From: JAFKFH01 sp017307375
Lineage (GTDB): Bacteria; Pseudomonadota; Alphaproteobacteria; Ferrovibrionales; Ferrovibrionaceae
Reading direction: 5' to 3'
Assembly (NCBI GenBank): GCA_965229335.1
Contig: OZ245874.1
Coordinates: 3,534,001 to 3,598,000 of the forward strand
Length of the DNA stretch: 64,000 nucleotides
Part shown: piece after piece, positions 7,496 to 17,454 of the stretch
Layout: each line of letters starts with the position of its first letter
Numbering within the stretch: position 1 is the first letter of the stretch
Position numbers and translations under genes: made by a program
Notes under the pieces: generated by a model
The model's database searches: none
The model's input: only the letters and a program-made list of their open reading frames with translations
What the model was told of the DNA's origin: nothing

Positions 7496-8683
7496 ATGGC
7501 GTGGGCTGGGCGACTGGGACGGGCGCGGGTTGCCGTGCTCGTTGCGATGATCGCGGCGATGCCGTTGCTCGGCGGCTGCTTTGAGGAAGAAAAAGCGGCC
7601 AAGGCCAAGATGCAGGCCATGATGGCCGCACCGATGGAGGTGCCGGTCCAGGCCGTCACGGTCAAGGACGTGCCGGTCTATGCCGAGTGGGTCGGCACGC
7701 TGGACGGCTTCATCGACGCCAAGATCACCTCGCGCGTCCAGGGCTATCTGTTCACCCAGAATTACCGCGAAGGCAGCTTCGTCAAGAAGGGCGACCTGCT
7801 GTTCACGGTCGATCCGCGGCCGTTCCAGGCGGCCGCCGCCCAGGCCAAGGCGCAGCTCGCCCAGGCCCAGGCCCAGCAGAAGCAGAGCCAGATCACCGCC
7901 GACCGCTACCGGCCGCTGGTCAAGGACGGCGTCGTCAGCCAGCAGGAATACGACAACGCCAACCAGACCAACCTCGCCAACATCGCCGCGGTCGAGGCGG
8001 CCAAGGCGAATCTCGTCAATGCCGAGCTGAACCTCAGCTACACCAAGATCATCTCGCCCATCGACGGCATCGCCGGCATCCGCCAGGCCAATATCGGCGA
8101 TCTGGTATCGGGCACCACGACGCTGACCACGATCAGCCAGGTCGACCCGATCTATGCCGTCTTCCCGATCAGCGAGCAGGAATACCTGAAGGCCGCCAAG
8201 GTCCTGAACGCCTTCGACCCCAACGTCGCCGGCAACACGGCGGCGACCCGGAAGCTCGACCTCTATCTGGCCGACGAAAGCCACTACAGCCAGGAAGGCA
8301 CGTTCAGCTTCGCCGACCGCCAGGTCAACGTGAACACCGGCACGATCACGCTGAAGGCCCAGTTCCCGAACAAGGGCAACGTGCTGCGCCCGGGCCAGTT
8401 CGCCAAGGTGCGGGCCAACGTGATGGAGCGCAAGAACGCCATCCTGATCCCGCAGCGCGCGGTGATCGAGACGCAGGGTTCCTATTTCGTCGCGACGGTC
8501 AACAAGGAGAACAAGGTCGACCTGGTCAAGGTCACGACCGGCGAGCGGGTCGGGTCGATGTGGCTGATCGAAAGCGGCCTCAAGGCCGGCGACATGGTGG
8601 TCGTCGAGGGGGTGCAGAAGGTCAAGACGGGGATGGTGGTCAAACCAGCCCCGGTCGAGGCGACGGCGGCAGCGAAGCCCTGA
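7496..8683 (+). CDS. RND efflux periplasmic adaptor subunit (lipoprotein)
   Basis: This 395-aa membrane-fusion protein of the AcrA/MexA type links the inner-membrane pump to the outer-membrane channel. The N-terminal signal ends in a lipobox, LLGGC. Next come the beta-barrel/lipoyl half (VQGYLFTQNYREGSFVKKGDLLF), an alpha-helical hairpin rich in Ala/Gln, the second lipoyl half (YTKIISPIDGIAGI), and a barrel domain with the family motif NKGNVLRPGQFAKV. ATG 7496 follows a G-rich RBS and gives a better signal peptide than GTG 7475. The pump gene begins 14 bp after the stop. Confidence 0.93.
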   Translation: MAWAGRLGRARVAVLVAMIAAMPLLGGCFEEEKAAKAKMQAMMAAPMEVPVQAVTVKDVPVYAEWVGTLDGFIDAKITSRVQGYLFTQNYREGSFVKKGDLLFTVDPRPFQAAAAQAKAQLAQAQAQQKQSQITADRYRPLVKDGVVSQQEYDNANQTNLANIAAVEAAKANLVNAELNLSYTKIISPIDGIAGIRQANIGDLVSGTTTLTTISQVDPIYAVFPISEQEYLKAAKVLNAFDPNVAGNTAATRKLDLYLADESHYSQEGTFSFADRQVNVNTGTITLKAQFPNKGNVLRPGQFAKVRANVMERKNAILIPQRAVIETQGSYFVATVNKENKVDLVKVTTGERVGSMWLIESGLKAGDMVVVEGVQKVKTGMVVKPAPVEATAAAKP

Positions 8684-8697
8684 GCCGGTAGCACGCC

Positions 8698-11600
8698 ATG
8701 GCCCCGTTCTTCGTCAACCGTCCCATCGTCGCGATGGTGCTGTCGATCGTCATCGTGCTGGTCGGCTTCGTCTCGATGCTCAGCCTGCCGATCGCGCTGT
8801 TCCCGAACATCGCCCCGCCGGAAATCTCGATCGCGGCCACCTATACCGGCGCCGACGCGCTGACGGTCGAGGAGGCGGTCGCCGCCCCGATCGAGCAGCA
8901 GGTCACCGGCGTCGACAACATGATCTACATGCGCTCGTACAATTCGAGCGACGGGTCGATGACGCTGCGCGTCGATTTCGACGTGACGACCGACCCGAAC
9001 ACCGACCTGGTCAACGCCAATATCCGCCTGCAGAACGCGATGTCGCAGCTGCCGTCGTCGGTGCAGGCGCAGGGGCTGACCATCCGCAAGGCGTCGTCGT
9101 CGCCGCTGCTGCTGATCGCGGTCTATTCGCCCAAGCGTACCTACGACCAGCTGTTCCTGGCCAACTACGCCTACATCAATCTCGCCGACCCGCTGTCGCG
9201 CGTCTACGGCGTCGGCCAGATCTCGGTGTTCGGCTACGGCCAGTATGCGATGCGGCTGTGGGTCAATCCCGACCAGCTCGCCAAGCTCGGCATCACCATC
9301 AACGAGATCGCCACCGCGATCCAGAACCAGAACACCGCCAATCCGTCCGGCCAGATCGGCGGCGAGCCCGCCCCGCCCGGCCAGGAATTCACCTACGCCG
9401 TCCGCGCGCTCGGCCGCCTCGTCACCGAGGAGGATTTCGGCAAGATCGTCGTGCGGGCCAACGACGACGGCTCGTTCGTGCGCGTCTCCGACGTCGCCCG
9501 GGTCGAGCTGGGGTCGGCCGCCTACAACGTCGCCGGCCGCTTCAACGGCGAGCCCTCGGCCGTTCTCAACATCGCCCAGCTGCCCGGCACCAACGCGATC
9601 CAGGCGGCGCGCGAGATCGAGAAGGCGATGCAGGCGCTGTCCGAGCGGTTCCCCGACGACGTCGCCTACAAGGTCTCGCTCGACACCACGCTTGCGATCA
9701 CCGCCGGCATCGACGAAATCGTCAAGACGCTGTTCGAGGCCATCGTCCTCGTCGTCATCGTCGTCTTCATCTTCCTGCAGTCCTGGCGCGCCACGCTGAT
9801 CCCGCTGCTGACCGTGCCGGTCGCGCTGATCGGTACGTTCATCTTCTTCATCCCGCTGGGTTTCTCGATCAACACGCTGTCGCTGTTCGGCCTCGTGCTC
9901 GCCATCGGCCTCGTGGTCGACGACGCCATCGTCGTGGTCGAGGCGGTCGAGCACCACATCGCCCAGGGCCTGTCGCCGCGCGAGGCGACGCTGAAGGCGA
10001 TGGAGGAGGTGACGGGACCCGTCGTCGCCATCGCGCTGATCCTGGCCGCCGTGTTCATCCCGACCGCCTTCATTCCGGGCATCACCGGCCGGCTCTACCA
10101 GCAGTTCGCCGGCGCCATCGCCATCTCGGTCGTGCTGTCGGCCTTCAACGCGCTGACGCTGTCGCCGGCGCTGTGCTCGATCCTGCTGAAGCCGCGCAAG
10201 GAGAGCCGCGGGCTGCTCGGGCGCGGGTTCGATGCCTTCAACCGCGGTTTCGACCGCACGACCAACGGCTATGTCCGGGTCAGTCACTTCCTGGTCCGCA
10301 AGGTGCTGGTCTCGATCATCCTGCTGATCGGCGTCTCGGCGCTGGCCGGGGTGCTGGGCAGCCGCGTCGCCACCGGCTTCGTGCCGGACGAGGACCAGGG
10401 CTATCTGTTCATGAACGTGCAGCTGCCGACCTCGGCCTCGCTGCAGCGGACGCAGGAGGTGTTCTCCAAGGTCGAGGAAACGGTCAAGAAGATGCCGGGC
10501 GTCGACATGCTGACGTCGGTCATGGGCTATTCGATCCTGACCCAGACGCGCGCGACCTATTCGGGCTTCCTCGCCGTCGTGCTGAAGCCGTGGGAGGAGC
10601 GTCCGGGCATCCTGCTCGAGGCCCAGACCATCGCCAAGCAGATCAACGTCGCCTTCGCCCATTTCCCCGACGCCCAGGTCGTCGCCTTCGAACCGCCGGC
10701 GATCCCCGGCGTCGGCCAGGCCGGCGGCTTCTCGCTGCTGATCCAGGACCGCGCCGGCAACACCGTCGACTACCTGTTCGAAAACGCGATGAAGGTGATG
10801 GAGGAGGCGAAGAAGCGGCCCGAGGTCGGCCAGATCTTCACCACCTTCAACCCGAAGGTGCCGCAGGTCTATGTCGACGTCGATCGCGACAAGGTGACCA
10901 AGCAGGGCATCAACCTGGCTGAAGTCTACACGACGATGCGTGCCTTTATGGGCGGCCTCTACGTCAACCTGTTCAACCGGTTCGGCCGGACCTGGCAGGT
11001 CTATGTCCAGGCTGACGGCGCCTTCCGCACGGACGAAAGCCAGCTGACCCGCTACTACGTCAAGAACATGAAGGGCGAGCCGGTGCCGCTGTCGGCGCTG
11101 GTGTCGACCCGGCGCGTCTACGGGCCGGAATTCACCACCCGCTTCAACGAATATCGCTCGGTCGAACTGACCGGCGGCGCGGCCGCGGGCTATTCGTCCG
11201 ACCAGGTGATGGACGCGCTGGAGGAAGTCTCCAAGCAGGTCCTGCCCAAGGACATGGGCTATGGCTGGTACGGCATGGCCTATCAGCAGGATGTCGCGCG
11301 CAAGGGCATTCCCGCCTCGGTGATCTTCGGGCTGTCGCTCTTGTTCGTCTTCCTGATCATGGCGGCGCAGTATGAAAGCTGGGCCTTGCCCTTCGCGGTC
11401 CTGCTGACCCTGCCGGTCGCGGTGCTCGGCGCCTTCGCCGCGCTGATGCTGCGCAGCATGGAAAACAACGTCTATGCGCAGATCGGCCTGGTCATGCTGA
11501 TCGGCCTGTCGGCCAAGAACGCGATCCTGATCGTCGAATTCGCCAAGATGAAATTCGACGAGGGGGCCGACCTGGTCGATGCCGCGCTGGAGGGCGCGCG

Positions 11601-11865
11601 GCTGCGCCTGCGCCCGATCCTGATGACGGCATTCGCCTTCATCCTCGGCACCGTGCCGCTGGCGATCGCCTCGGGCGCGGGCTCGGTCTCGCGCCGGATC
11701 CTCGGCACCGCCGTCATCGGCGGCATGCTCGGCTCGACGCTGATCGCCGTGTTCCTGGTACCGGTCTCGTTCACGATGGTCATGAAGTTGTTCCGCGTCC
11801 GGCGCCGGTCACGCCACCACGGGGCGACCGACGGATCGGTCGCGGCACAGGGAGGGCACGACTGA
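8698..11865 (+). CDS. RND multidrug efflux pump, HAE1 family (AcrB-like)
   Basis: This 1055-aa inner-membrane proton/drug antiporter starts MAPFFVNRPIVAMVLSIVI, the usual RND first helix. The proton-relay residues are present: two Asp in GLVVDDAIVVVE and a Lys in GLSAKNAILIVEFA. The length matches AcrB/MexB. It has two repeated halves with large periplasmic loops. The stop and the start of the outer-membrane factor overlap (TGATG at 11863-11867). No regulator gene sits beside the operon. The substrates cannot be read from sequence. Confidence 0.95.
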   Translation: MAPFFVNRPIVAMVLSIVIVLVGFVSMLSLPIALFPNIAPPEISIAATYTGADALTVEEAVAAPIEQQVTGVDNMIYMRSYNSSDGSMTLRVDFDVTTDPNTDLVNANIRLQNAMSQLPSSVQAQGLTIRKASSSPLLLIAVYSPKRTYDQLFLANYAYINLADPLSRVYGVGQISVFGYGQYAMRLWVNPDQLAKLGITINEIATAIQNQNTANPSGQIGGEPAPPGQEFTYAVRALGRLVTEEDFGKIVVRANDDGSFVRVSDVARVELGSAAYNVAGRFNGEPSAVLNIAQLPGTNAIQAAREIEKAMQALSERFPDDVAYKVSLDTTLAITAGIDEIVKTLFEAIVLVVIVVFIFLQSWRATLIPLLTVPVALIGTFIFFIPLGFSINTLSLFGLVLAIGLVVDDAIVVVEAVEHHIAQGLSPREATLKAMEEVTGPVVAIALILAAVFIPTAFIPGITGRLYQQFAGAIAISVVLSAFNALTLSPALCSILLKPRKESRGLLGRGFDAFNRGFDRTTNGYVRVSHFLVRKVLVSIILLIGVSALAGVLGSRVATGFVPDEDQGYLFMNVQLPTSASLQRTQEVFSKVEETVKKMPGVDMLTSVMGYSILTQTRATYSGFLAVVLKPWEERPGILLEAQTIAKQINVAFAHFPDAQVVAFEPPAIPGVGQAGGFSLLIQDRAGNTVDYLFENAMKVMEEAKKRPEVGQIFTTFNPKVPQVYVDVDRDKVTKQGINLAEVYTTMRAFMGGLYVNLFNRFGRTWQVYVQADGAFRTDESQLTRYYVKNMKGEPVPLSALVSTRRVYGPEFTTRFNEYRSVELTGGAAAGYSSDQVMDALEEVSKQVLPKDMGYGWYGMAYQQDVARKGIPASVIFGLSLLFVFLIMAAQYESWALPFAVLLTLPVAVLGAFAALMLRSMENNVYAQIGLVMLIGLSAKNAILIVEFAKMKFDEGADLVDAALEGARLRLRPILMTAFAFILGTVPLAIASGAGSVSRRILGTAVIGGMLGSTLIAVFLVPVSFTMVMKLFRVRRRSRHHGATDGSVAAQGGHD

Positions 11866-13328
11866 TGGCGCCGCTCGCCCGCACCCTCGCCCTCGGTACC
11901 GCCGCCCTGGCGCTTTCCGGCTGCATCACGCTGTTCGAGGTCGGCCCGGACTACAAGCGCCCCGACAACTTGCCGAGCCAGCCGGTCTATCGCGACGAGC
12001 CGGCGGTGCCGACCCCGTCGGCCGATTCGCTGGCCAACCTGCCGTGGTGGGAAGTCTTCGACGATCCGACCCTGCAGGGTCTGATCAAGACCGCGGTCGG
12101 GGCCAACTACGACGTGCGCATCGCGGTGACGCGGATCGAGCAGGCCCGCGCCCAGCTCGGCATTTCCGAATCGGCGCTCTATCCGCAGGTCGGGTACGAC
12201 GCGGCCGCCGGTCGCGGCCAGCGTTCCGCGCTCGGCTCGCCGTCGCCCAGCGTGACCAGCACCGCCAATTCGTTCCTGCTGCAGTCCAGCGCCAGCTGGG
12301 AAATCGATCTGTGGGGCCGGATCCGCCGCTCCAACGAGGCGGCGCGCGCCCAGTTGCTGGCGACCGAGGAAGCCCGCCGCGGCGTGCTGCTGTCGCTGGT
12401 CGGGTCGGTCGCCACGACCTATTTCTCGCTGATCGAGCTCGACCTCGAGCTCGAGATCGCCCGCGACACGGTCAAGACCTATCGCGAGACGCTGGCGCTG
12501 TTCGAGCGGCGGCTGCTCGGCGGCATCGCCTCGGAACTGGAGACGACGTCGGCGGCCGCCAACCTCGCCTCGGTCGCGGCACGGATTCCGACGATCGAGC
12601 AGCAGATCGCCCAGACCGAGAACGGCCTGTCCGTGCTGCTCGGCCGGCCGCCCGGCGGGATCCCGCGCGGCAAGCCGCTGATGCAGCAGAACTGGCCGGT
12701 GATCGTGCCGGCCGGCCTGCCCGCCGACCTGGTCGAGCGCCGCCCCGACCTGCGCCAGGCCGAGCAGACGATGCGCGCCGCCAACGCCCAGGTCGGCGTC
12801 GCCCAGGCCAGCTATTATCCGTCGATCAGCCTGACCGGGCTGCTCGGGGTGATCAGCCCGCAGATGTCGAAGCTGCTGAACGGCGACGGCAACATGTGGG
12901 GGGCCAATGCCGGGCTGACCGGGCCGATCTTCACCGGCGGCCAGCTCGACGCCCAGCTGGCGCTGGCCAAGGCGCAGTGGGAACAGGCGCGGCTGACCTA
13001 CGAGCAGTCGATCCTGAACGCGTTCCGCGAAGTCGCCAACGCGCTGATCGCCCGCGAGAAGATCGAGCAGGCGCGGGTCGAGCAGGCCCGGGCGGTCGCC
13101 GCGCTGCAGCGCGCGGTCAAGCTTGCCACCGACCGCTATGTCGGCGGCCTGGCGAATTACTACGAGGTTCTGCAATGGGAGGAGCAGTTGTTTCCCGCGC
13201 AGAACACCCTGGCGCAGCTCGAGGGACAGCGGTATACCGCGCTGGTGCAACTCTACCAGGCATTGGGTGGCGGCTGGCAGCTGGATAACCAGCAGTGGAA
13301 CGGTCTGGATACCATCGAGCGGCAGTAA
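11865..13328 (+). CDS. RND efflux outer-membrane factor lipoprotein (NodT/OprM family)
   Basis: This 487-aa TolC-like channel has a lipoprotein signal with lipobox LSGC. The mature N-terminus reads VGPDYKRP, typical of NodT-family factors. Duplicated helical repeats follow, with NLPWWEVFDDPTLQGLIKTA, then SWEIDLWGRIRRSNEAARAQ in the first half and GPIFTGGQLDAQLALAKAQW in the second. Its start overlaps the pump stop by one base, completing a tripartite efflux operon. Confidence 0.94.
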   Translation: MAPLARTLALGTAALALSGCITLFEVGPDYKRPDNLPSQPVYRDEPAVPTPSADSLANLPWWEVFDDPTLQGLIKTAVGANYDVRIAVTRIEQARAQLGISESALYPQVGYDAAAGRGQRSALGSPSPSVTSTANSFLLQSSASWEIDLWGRIRRSNEAARAQLLATEEARRGVLLSLVGSVATTYFSLIELDLELEIARDTVKTYRETLALFERRLLGGIASELETTSAAANLASVAARIPTIEQQIAQTENGLSVLLGRPPGGIPRGKPLMQQNWPVIVPAGLPADLVERRPDLRQAEQTMRAANAQVGVAQASYYPSISLTGLLGVISPQMSKLLNGDGNMWGANAGLTGPIFTGGQLDAQLALAKAQWEQARLTYEQSILNAFREVANALIAREKIEQARVEQARAVAALQRAVKLATDRYVGGLANYYEVLQWEEQLFPAQNTLAQLEGQRYTALVQLYQALGGGWQLDNQQWNGLDTIERQ

Positions 13329-13355
13329 CCTGTCGCCATTGTACAAACGAAACAT

Positions 13356-13372
13356 ATAAATCACAGATTTAT
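13356..13372. promoter_or_regulatory. Palindrome in the efflux-chemoreceptor intergenic region
   Basis: ATAAATC-ACA-GATTTAT is a perfect 7-bp inverted repeat with a 3-bp centre, 28 bp after the outer-membrane factor stop. The 229-bp gap 13329-13557 is AT-rich at first and also holds a TATACT-like -10 near 13461. No gene is evident in the gap. Confidence 0.35.
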
Positions 13373-13557
13373 CTGCAATTTTGCGAATGTTGATTGCGAA
13401 TTCAGCGCAATAAACTTTGCACGTTCGTCGCTTCGGCCCTTCACCGCCGCGTAACACTGGCTATACTCGCCGCGGGTTGGTCAGCGGTTTGCCGCGCTGT
13501 TTTGTGATGTCAGTCAGTCTCGCAAGAAGCTGTGGGATTGAGGGAGGGGAGCGTCGT

Positions 13558-15750
13558 ATGGACAAGTTCATGGGCCAGTTCCGGATCGGTGTCCGGATCG
13601 GCGTCGGCTTCGTGCTGGTGGTCGCCGCGCTGATCGCGATCTCGCTGATGGCGGTCTTTTCCCAGAAGGAGCAGCAGCAGCGGCTGGCGGAATATGACCG
13701 CGTCGCCCAGAACACGCTGCTGATCGACCAGACCAACGCCCAGGTGGCCGAGATGCGGCGCCTGCTGCGCCAGTTCATCTTCTACGCCGACCAGTCGGCC
13801 AAGCCGAAGATGGACGAGGCCTTCAACAAGGCGCGCTCGAACCTCGAGGCCGTCGCCGGTCTGACCGACAACCCGGACGAGCGCGCCAAGCTCGAGGACC
13901 TGCTGGGCCAGATCGAGAAATTCCGCCAGGGCGTGGCCGAGATCATCAAGCTGCGCGAGCGCCAGGAAGTGGTCGTGACCGAGAACATGGGTTCGGCCGC
14001 CAAGATCCTGATGCAGGATTTTGCCGCGCTGGTCTCGACCATGTCGTCGGTCGGCCAGTTCCAGATCGCCGCGATCGCCGGCACCGCCCAGGGCCATCTG
14101 CTGAAGGCCCAGCTGTTCGCGACCCGCTTCCTGCTGACCCCCGACGATTCGCTGATGGCCGATTCCGAAATCGAGCTGTCGACCATGGCCGACTGGATGG
14201 TGACCCTGGAACTGCAGGAAGTGCCGTCGGAAGCCCGCTGGATCTTCGACGAGATCCGCGAATACTGGCCGCGTTACCAGGCCGCCTTCAAGGAGGCCGC
14301 GACCATCCTGGGCGACGTCGCCAAGCGCGCGCAGGATGTCGACGCCAAGCAGTCGGTCGCGCTGGCCGAGGCCACCAACGCCATCGCCTATGAACAGCTG
14401 CAGCGCCTCGGCGCGATCCTGGTCGCCACCAACAATGCCGCCGACGCCGCCCAGACCACGACGATCGGGGTTTCGGCCGTGGCCGTCGTGCTGGCCCTGC
14501 TGCTCGCCTTCCTGACCGCCCGCGGCATCACCCGCCCGGTCAAGGCGATGACCTCGGCGATGACCGAGCTGGCCGCCGGCAACAAGGAGATCGAGGTCCC
14601 GGCCCGCGAGAACCGCGACGAGATCGGCCAGATGGCCCAGGCCGTCGAGGTGTTCAAGCAGAACGCGATCGAGGCCGAGCGCCTCGCCGCCGAGGCCGAG
14701 CGCCAGCGGGCCGAGCAGGAAGAGATGAAGCGCGCCCAGGAGCAGCGCGACCGCGAGGCCGCCGAGGAGCGCCGCCGCCTGGAGGACGGTGCCCGCCAGG
14801 CCGAGGAGCGCCGCCAGCGCGAGGCCGAGGAAGCCGAGCGCCGCGCCGCCGCCGAGCGTGCCGCCGCCGAGAACCGGCAGCGCGAGGAGGCCGAGCTGCG
14901 CCGCAAGGACGAGATGCGCCGCCTGGCCGACGACTTCCACGCCCAGGTCGGCGGGGTGGTCGACACCGTCGCCGCCGCCGCGACCGAGATGCAGGCCACC
15001 GCCGGCACGATGTCGGGCATCGCCGAGGAAACCGCCAAGCAGTCGCTGGCCGCGTCGTCGGCGACCGAGCAGGCGGCCGCCAACGTCCAGACCGTGGCCT
15101 CGGCCACCGAGGAACTGTCGGCCTCGATCAACGAGATCGCCGGCCAGGTCGCCAACGCCACCCGCATCGCCCAGACCGCGGTCGACCAGGCGCGGCGCAC
15201 CGACCAGATCGTGCAGGGCCTGGCCGCGGCGGCCGACAAGATCGGCGAGGTCGTCGGCCTGATCAACTCGATCGCCGGCCAGACCAACCTGCTGGCCCTG
15301 AACGCGACCATCGAGGCGGCGCGCGCCGGCGAGGCCGGCAAGGGTTTTGCCGTCGTCGCCTCCGAGGTCAAGAACCTGGCCAACCAGACCTCGAAGGCCA
15401 CCGAGGAGATCGGCCAGCAGATCTCGGGCGTCCAGGGCGCGACCCAGGAAGCCGTCTCGGCGATTCACGGCATCGGCGAGATCATCCAGCAGATCAACGA
15501 GATCTCCGGTTCGGTCGCCGCCGCCGTCGAGCAGCAGGGGGCCGCGACCCGCGAGATCGCCCGCAACGTCGAGGAGGCGGCGTCCGGCACCAAGGCCGCG
15601 TCCGAAAGCGCCTCGAACGTCAACCGCTCGGCCGGCGAGGCCGGCCATGCGGCGGGCCAGGTGCTGAACGCCTCGTCCGAGCTGTCGCGCCAGGCCGAGG
15701 CGCTGCGCAGCCAGGTCGACCGCTTCATCAGCCAGATCCGCCAGGCCTGA
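13558..15750 (+). CDS. Methyl-accepting chemotaxis protein
   Basis: This 730-aa transmembrane chemoreceptor starts at the ATG after GAGGGAGGGGA (13540-13550). TM1 lies at about residues 12-33. A long helical periplasmic sensor with no Cys, possibly HBM-like, spans about 35-295. TM2 spans about 300-322. The HAMP domain (RGITRPVKAMTSAMTELAAG) reaches about 376. An unusually long Glu/Arg/Ala-rich charged coiled coil spans about 370-455. The cytoplasmic MCP signalling domain has the hairpin tip around GQTNLLALNATIEAARAG and the motif FAVVASEVKNLA. The ligand is unknown. No che genes are nearby. Confidence 0.93.
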   Translation: MDKFMGQFRIGVRIGVGFVLVVAALIAISLMAVFSQKEQQQRLAEYDRVAQNTLLIDQTNAQVAEMRRLLRQFIFYADQSAKPKMDEAFNKARSNLEAVAGLTDNPDERAKLEDLLGQIEKFRQGVAEIIKLRERQEVVVTENMGSAAKILMQDFAALVSTMSSVGQFQIAAIAGTAQGHLLKAQLFATRFLLTPDDSLMADSEIELSTMADWMVTLELQEVPSEARWIFDEIREYWPRYQAAFKEAATILGDVAKRAQDVDAKQSVALAEATNAIAYEQLQRLGAILVATNNAADAAQTTTIGVSAVAVVLALLLAFLTARGITRPVKAMTSAMTELAAGNKEIEVPARENRDEIGQMAQAVEVFKQNAIEAERLAAEAERQRAEQEEMKRAQEQRDREAAEERRRLEDGARQAEERRQREAEEAERRAAAERAAAENRQREEAELRRKDEMRRLADDFHAQVGGVVDTVAAAATEMQATAGTMSGIAEETAKQSLAASSATEQAAANVQTVASATEELSASINEIAGQVANATRIAQTAVDQARRTDQIVQGLAAAADKIGEVVGLINSIAGQTNLLALNATIEAARAGEAGKGFAVVASEVKNLANQTSKATEEIGQQISGVQGATQEAVSAIHGIGEIIQQINEISGSVAAAVEQQGAATREIARNVEEAASGTKAASESASNVNRSAGEAGHAAGQVLNASSELSRQAEALRSQVDRFISQIRQA

Positions 15751-15776
15751 TCCACCGGTCTCGCGGCAAAAACAAA

Positions 15777-15809
15777 GGCCCCGCCGGCGACGGCGGGGCC
15801 ATTTCTTTT
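15777..15809 (+). terminator. Intrinsic terminator after the chemoreceptor
   Basis: GGCCCCGCCG (15777-15786) and CGGCGGGGCC (15791-15800) form a perfect 10-bp stem with a GCGA loop, followed by ATTTCTTTT. A-rich sequence precedes the stem, so it can also serve the minus-strand protease gene that ends at 15840. Confidence 0.88.
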
Positions 15810-15839
15810 GTCGACGCCCGCGGGTGGCGGGCGTCGGCG

Positions 15840-17357
15840 TCAGAAGGCGAAGCGGGACAGGGTGACGGCCCGGCCGTCCGGCAGGGTCATCGTCGCGGTG
15901 AACGGGTTGGTGAACTGCAGGGTCAGGGCCTGGGGCAGGGCGCTGCAGCTGGGGCTGCGGGTCGCGTCGGTCAGGGTCTGGCCGCCGGTGCAGGCCGACA
16001 GCGGCGACTGGATCTGGATGCCGTTGCCCGCCGTCGCCGTGGTGCCGGTGCCGAAGTAGTACCAGGTCGGCTGGCCGTCGGTGCGGTACATGAACGCGGC
16101 GAAGAAGATCTGGTCCTTCTGCGCCTCGATGAAATAGCCGCGCCCGCCTTCCGAGGTGTTCCAGTACCAGCCGGTCTCCGGCTGGTTCGTCGCCGCCCCG
16201 GCCGCGACGCCGCCGGTGGTGAATTCGTAGCGGACCAGCGCCAGCGTCTGCCCGGCCATCACCATCGTCGCGGTGGTGTCGGAGGTGAAGGTGAGGCTGA
16301 TCGTGCCGACGCTGCCGCTGCTCTGCGCCGCCGTATAGGCGCCGGTCAGGCTCTGCCCGCCCTGATAGCGCTGCAGGCTGCCCGAATAGCTGTCGGCCGA
16401 GGACATCGTGCCGATCGAGGTGTACCAGGTGGCCGAGCCGTCGGCTTCGTACATGTAGCCGGCGAAGAACATCCGGCTGCCGCGGATCTCGATCGAATAG
16501 CCGCGCCCGCCCTGGCCGTTGACGAACCACCAGCCGGACTGGCGGGTGGTGGCGAACAGGGTTTCGGGCACGCGGGCGGCGATCCAGTCGTTGTATTGCG
16601 AGACGCGGGCATAGACGCCGGGGAAATTCGGGTTGGCGCAGCCGGTGCCGAACGAGGTGACGCCGACCTGGATGACGCCGCCGGCGCGGTTGGAGACGAA
16701 CAGCGGCCCGCCCGAATCGCCCTGGCAGGTATCCTTGCCCGGGGCGGCGGCGCACAGCATGTTGGTGGTGATGCCGCCGTTGTAGGACGAGGCGGCGTTG
16801 CAGGTGTCGCGCGACACCATGTTGACGTCGACCTGCTTGAGCAGCGCCGGATAGACGTCGCCGGTGGTCGAGGTATTGCCCCAGCCGATCGCGGTCACCG
16901 TCTGGCCGGCCGGCGCCCACAGCGCCTCGGTCGCCGGGGTGGCCAGCGTGATCGGGTTGACGATCGTCACCGGCTGGTCGAGCTGCAGCAGCGCGATGTC
17001 GTTGTTCTTGGTGCTGTCGTTGTAGTCGGCATGGTTGATCATGCGGGCGACGTTGCGGCTTTGGCCCGAGCCGTCGGCATTGTTGTTGGTGCCGGCGATC
17101 ACCGTGACGTCACCGGCGAACACGGTCTGCCGGCCCGAGGTGAAGAAGCAGTGGGCCGCGGTCAGCACCCACTGGTTGGTGATCAGCGTGCCGCCGCAGT
17201 TATGGCTGCGCGGACTGCCGAACTGGATCGAGACCTGCATCGGCCAGCGGCCGTTGGCGGCGTCGAAGCCGTTGATGATGCGGGACTGGCCCGCGGCCAT
17301 CGCCGATGACGAGATGAAGCCCAGCGCCAGCGCGGCGAGGGTCAGCAGGCGACGCAT
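15840..17357 (-). CDS. Secreted trypsin-like serine protease with C-terminal repeat module (copy 1)
   Basis: This 505-aa protein has a signal peptide (1-22, ending AMA) and a typical trypsinogen activation site before IINGF at residue 27. The triad is His69 (TAAHC), Asp120 (NNDIALL) and Ser215 (GDSGGP). Asp209, six residues before Ser215, predicts cleavage after Arg/Lys. Residues about 285-480 hold two copies of a module beginning GW(W/Y) with GRGY-IE and a G-TWY motif. GGAGG precedes ATG 17357, so the longer upstream frame was rejected. It is probably exported; the substrate is unknown. Confidence 0.92.
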   Translation of the reverse strand: MRRLLTLAALALGFISSSAMAAGQSRIINGFDAANGRWPMQVSIQFGSPRSHNCGGTLITNQWVLTAAHCFFTSGRQTVFAGDVTVIAGTNNNADGSGQSRNVARMINHADYNDSTKNNDIALLQLDQPVTIVNPITLATPATEALWAPAGQTVTAIGWGNTSTTGDVYPALLKQVDVNMVSRDTCNAASSYNGGITTNMLCAAAPGKDTCQGDSGGPLFVSNRAGGVIQVGVTSFGTGCANPNFPGVYARVSQYNDWIAARVPETLFATTRQSGWWFVNGQGGRGYSIEIRGSRMFFAGYMYEADGSATWYTSIGTMSSADSYSGSLQRYQGGQSLTGAYTAAQSSGSVGTISLTFTSDTTATMVMAGQTLALVRYEFTTGGVAAGAATNQPETGWYWNTSEGGRGYFIEAQKDQIFFAAFMYRTDGQPTWYYFGTGTTATAGNGIQIQSPLSACTGGQTLTDATRSPSCSALPQALTLQFTNPFTATMTLPDGRAVTLSRFAF

Positions 17358-17454
17358 CGTATCCTCCATAAGTGGGGGGAAAAGGATTGAGCGTCGGTAA
17401 ATTACCGGTAGTGCCGCGCCGGGGCAACGGCGCGGCACTACCGGTGAACAATGG

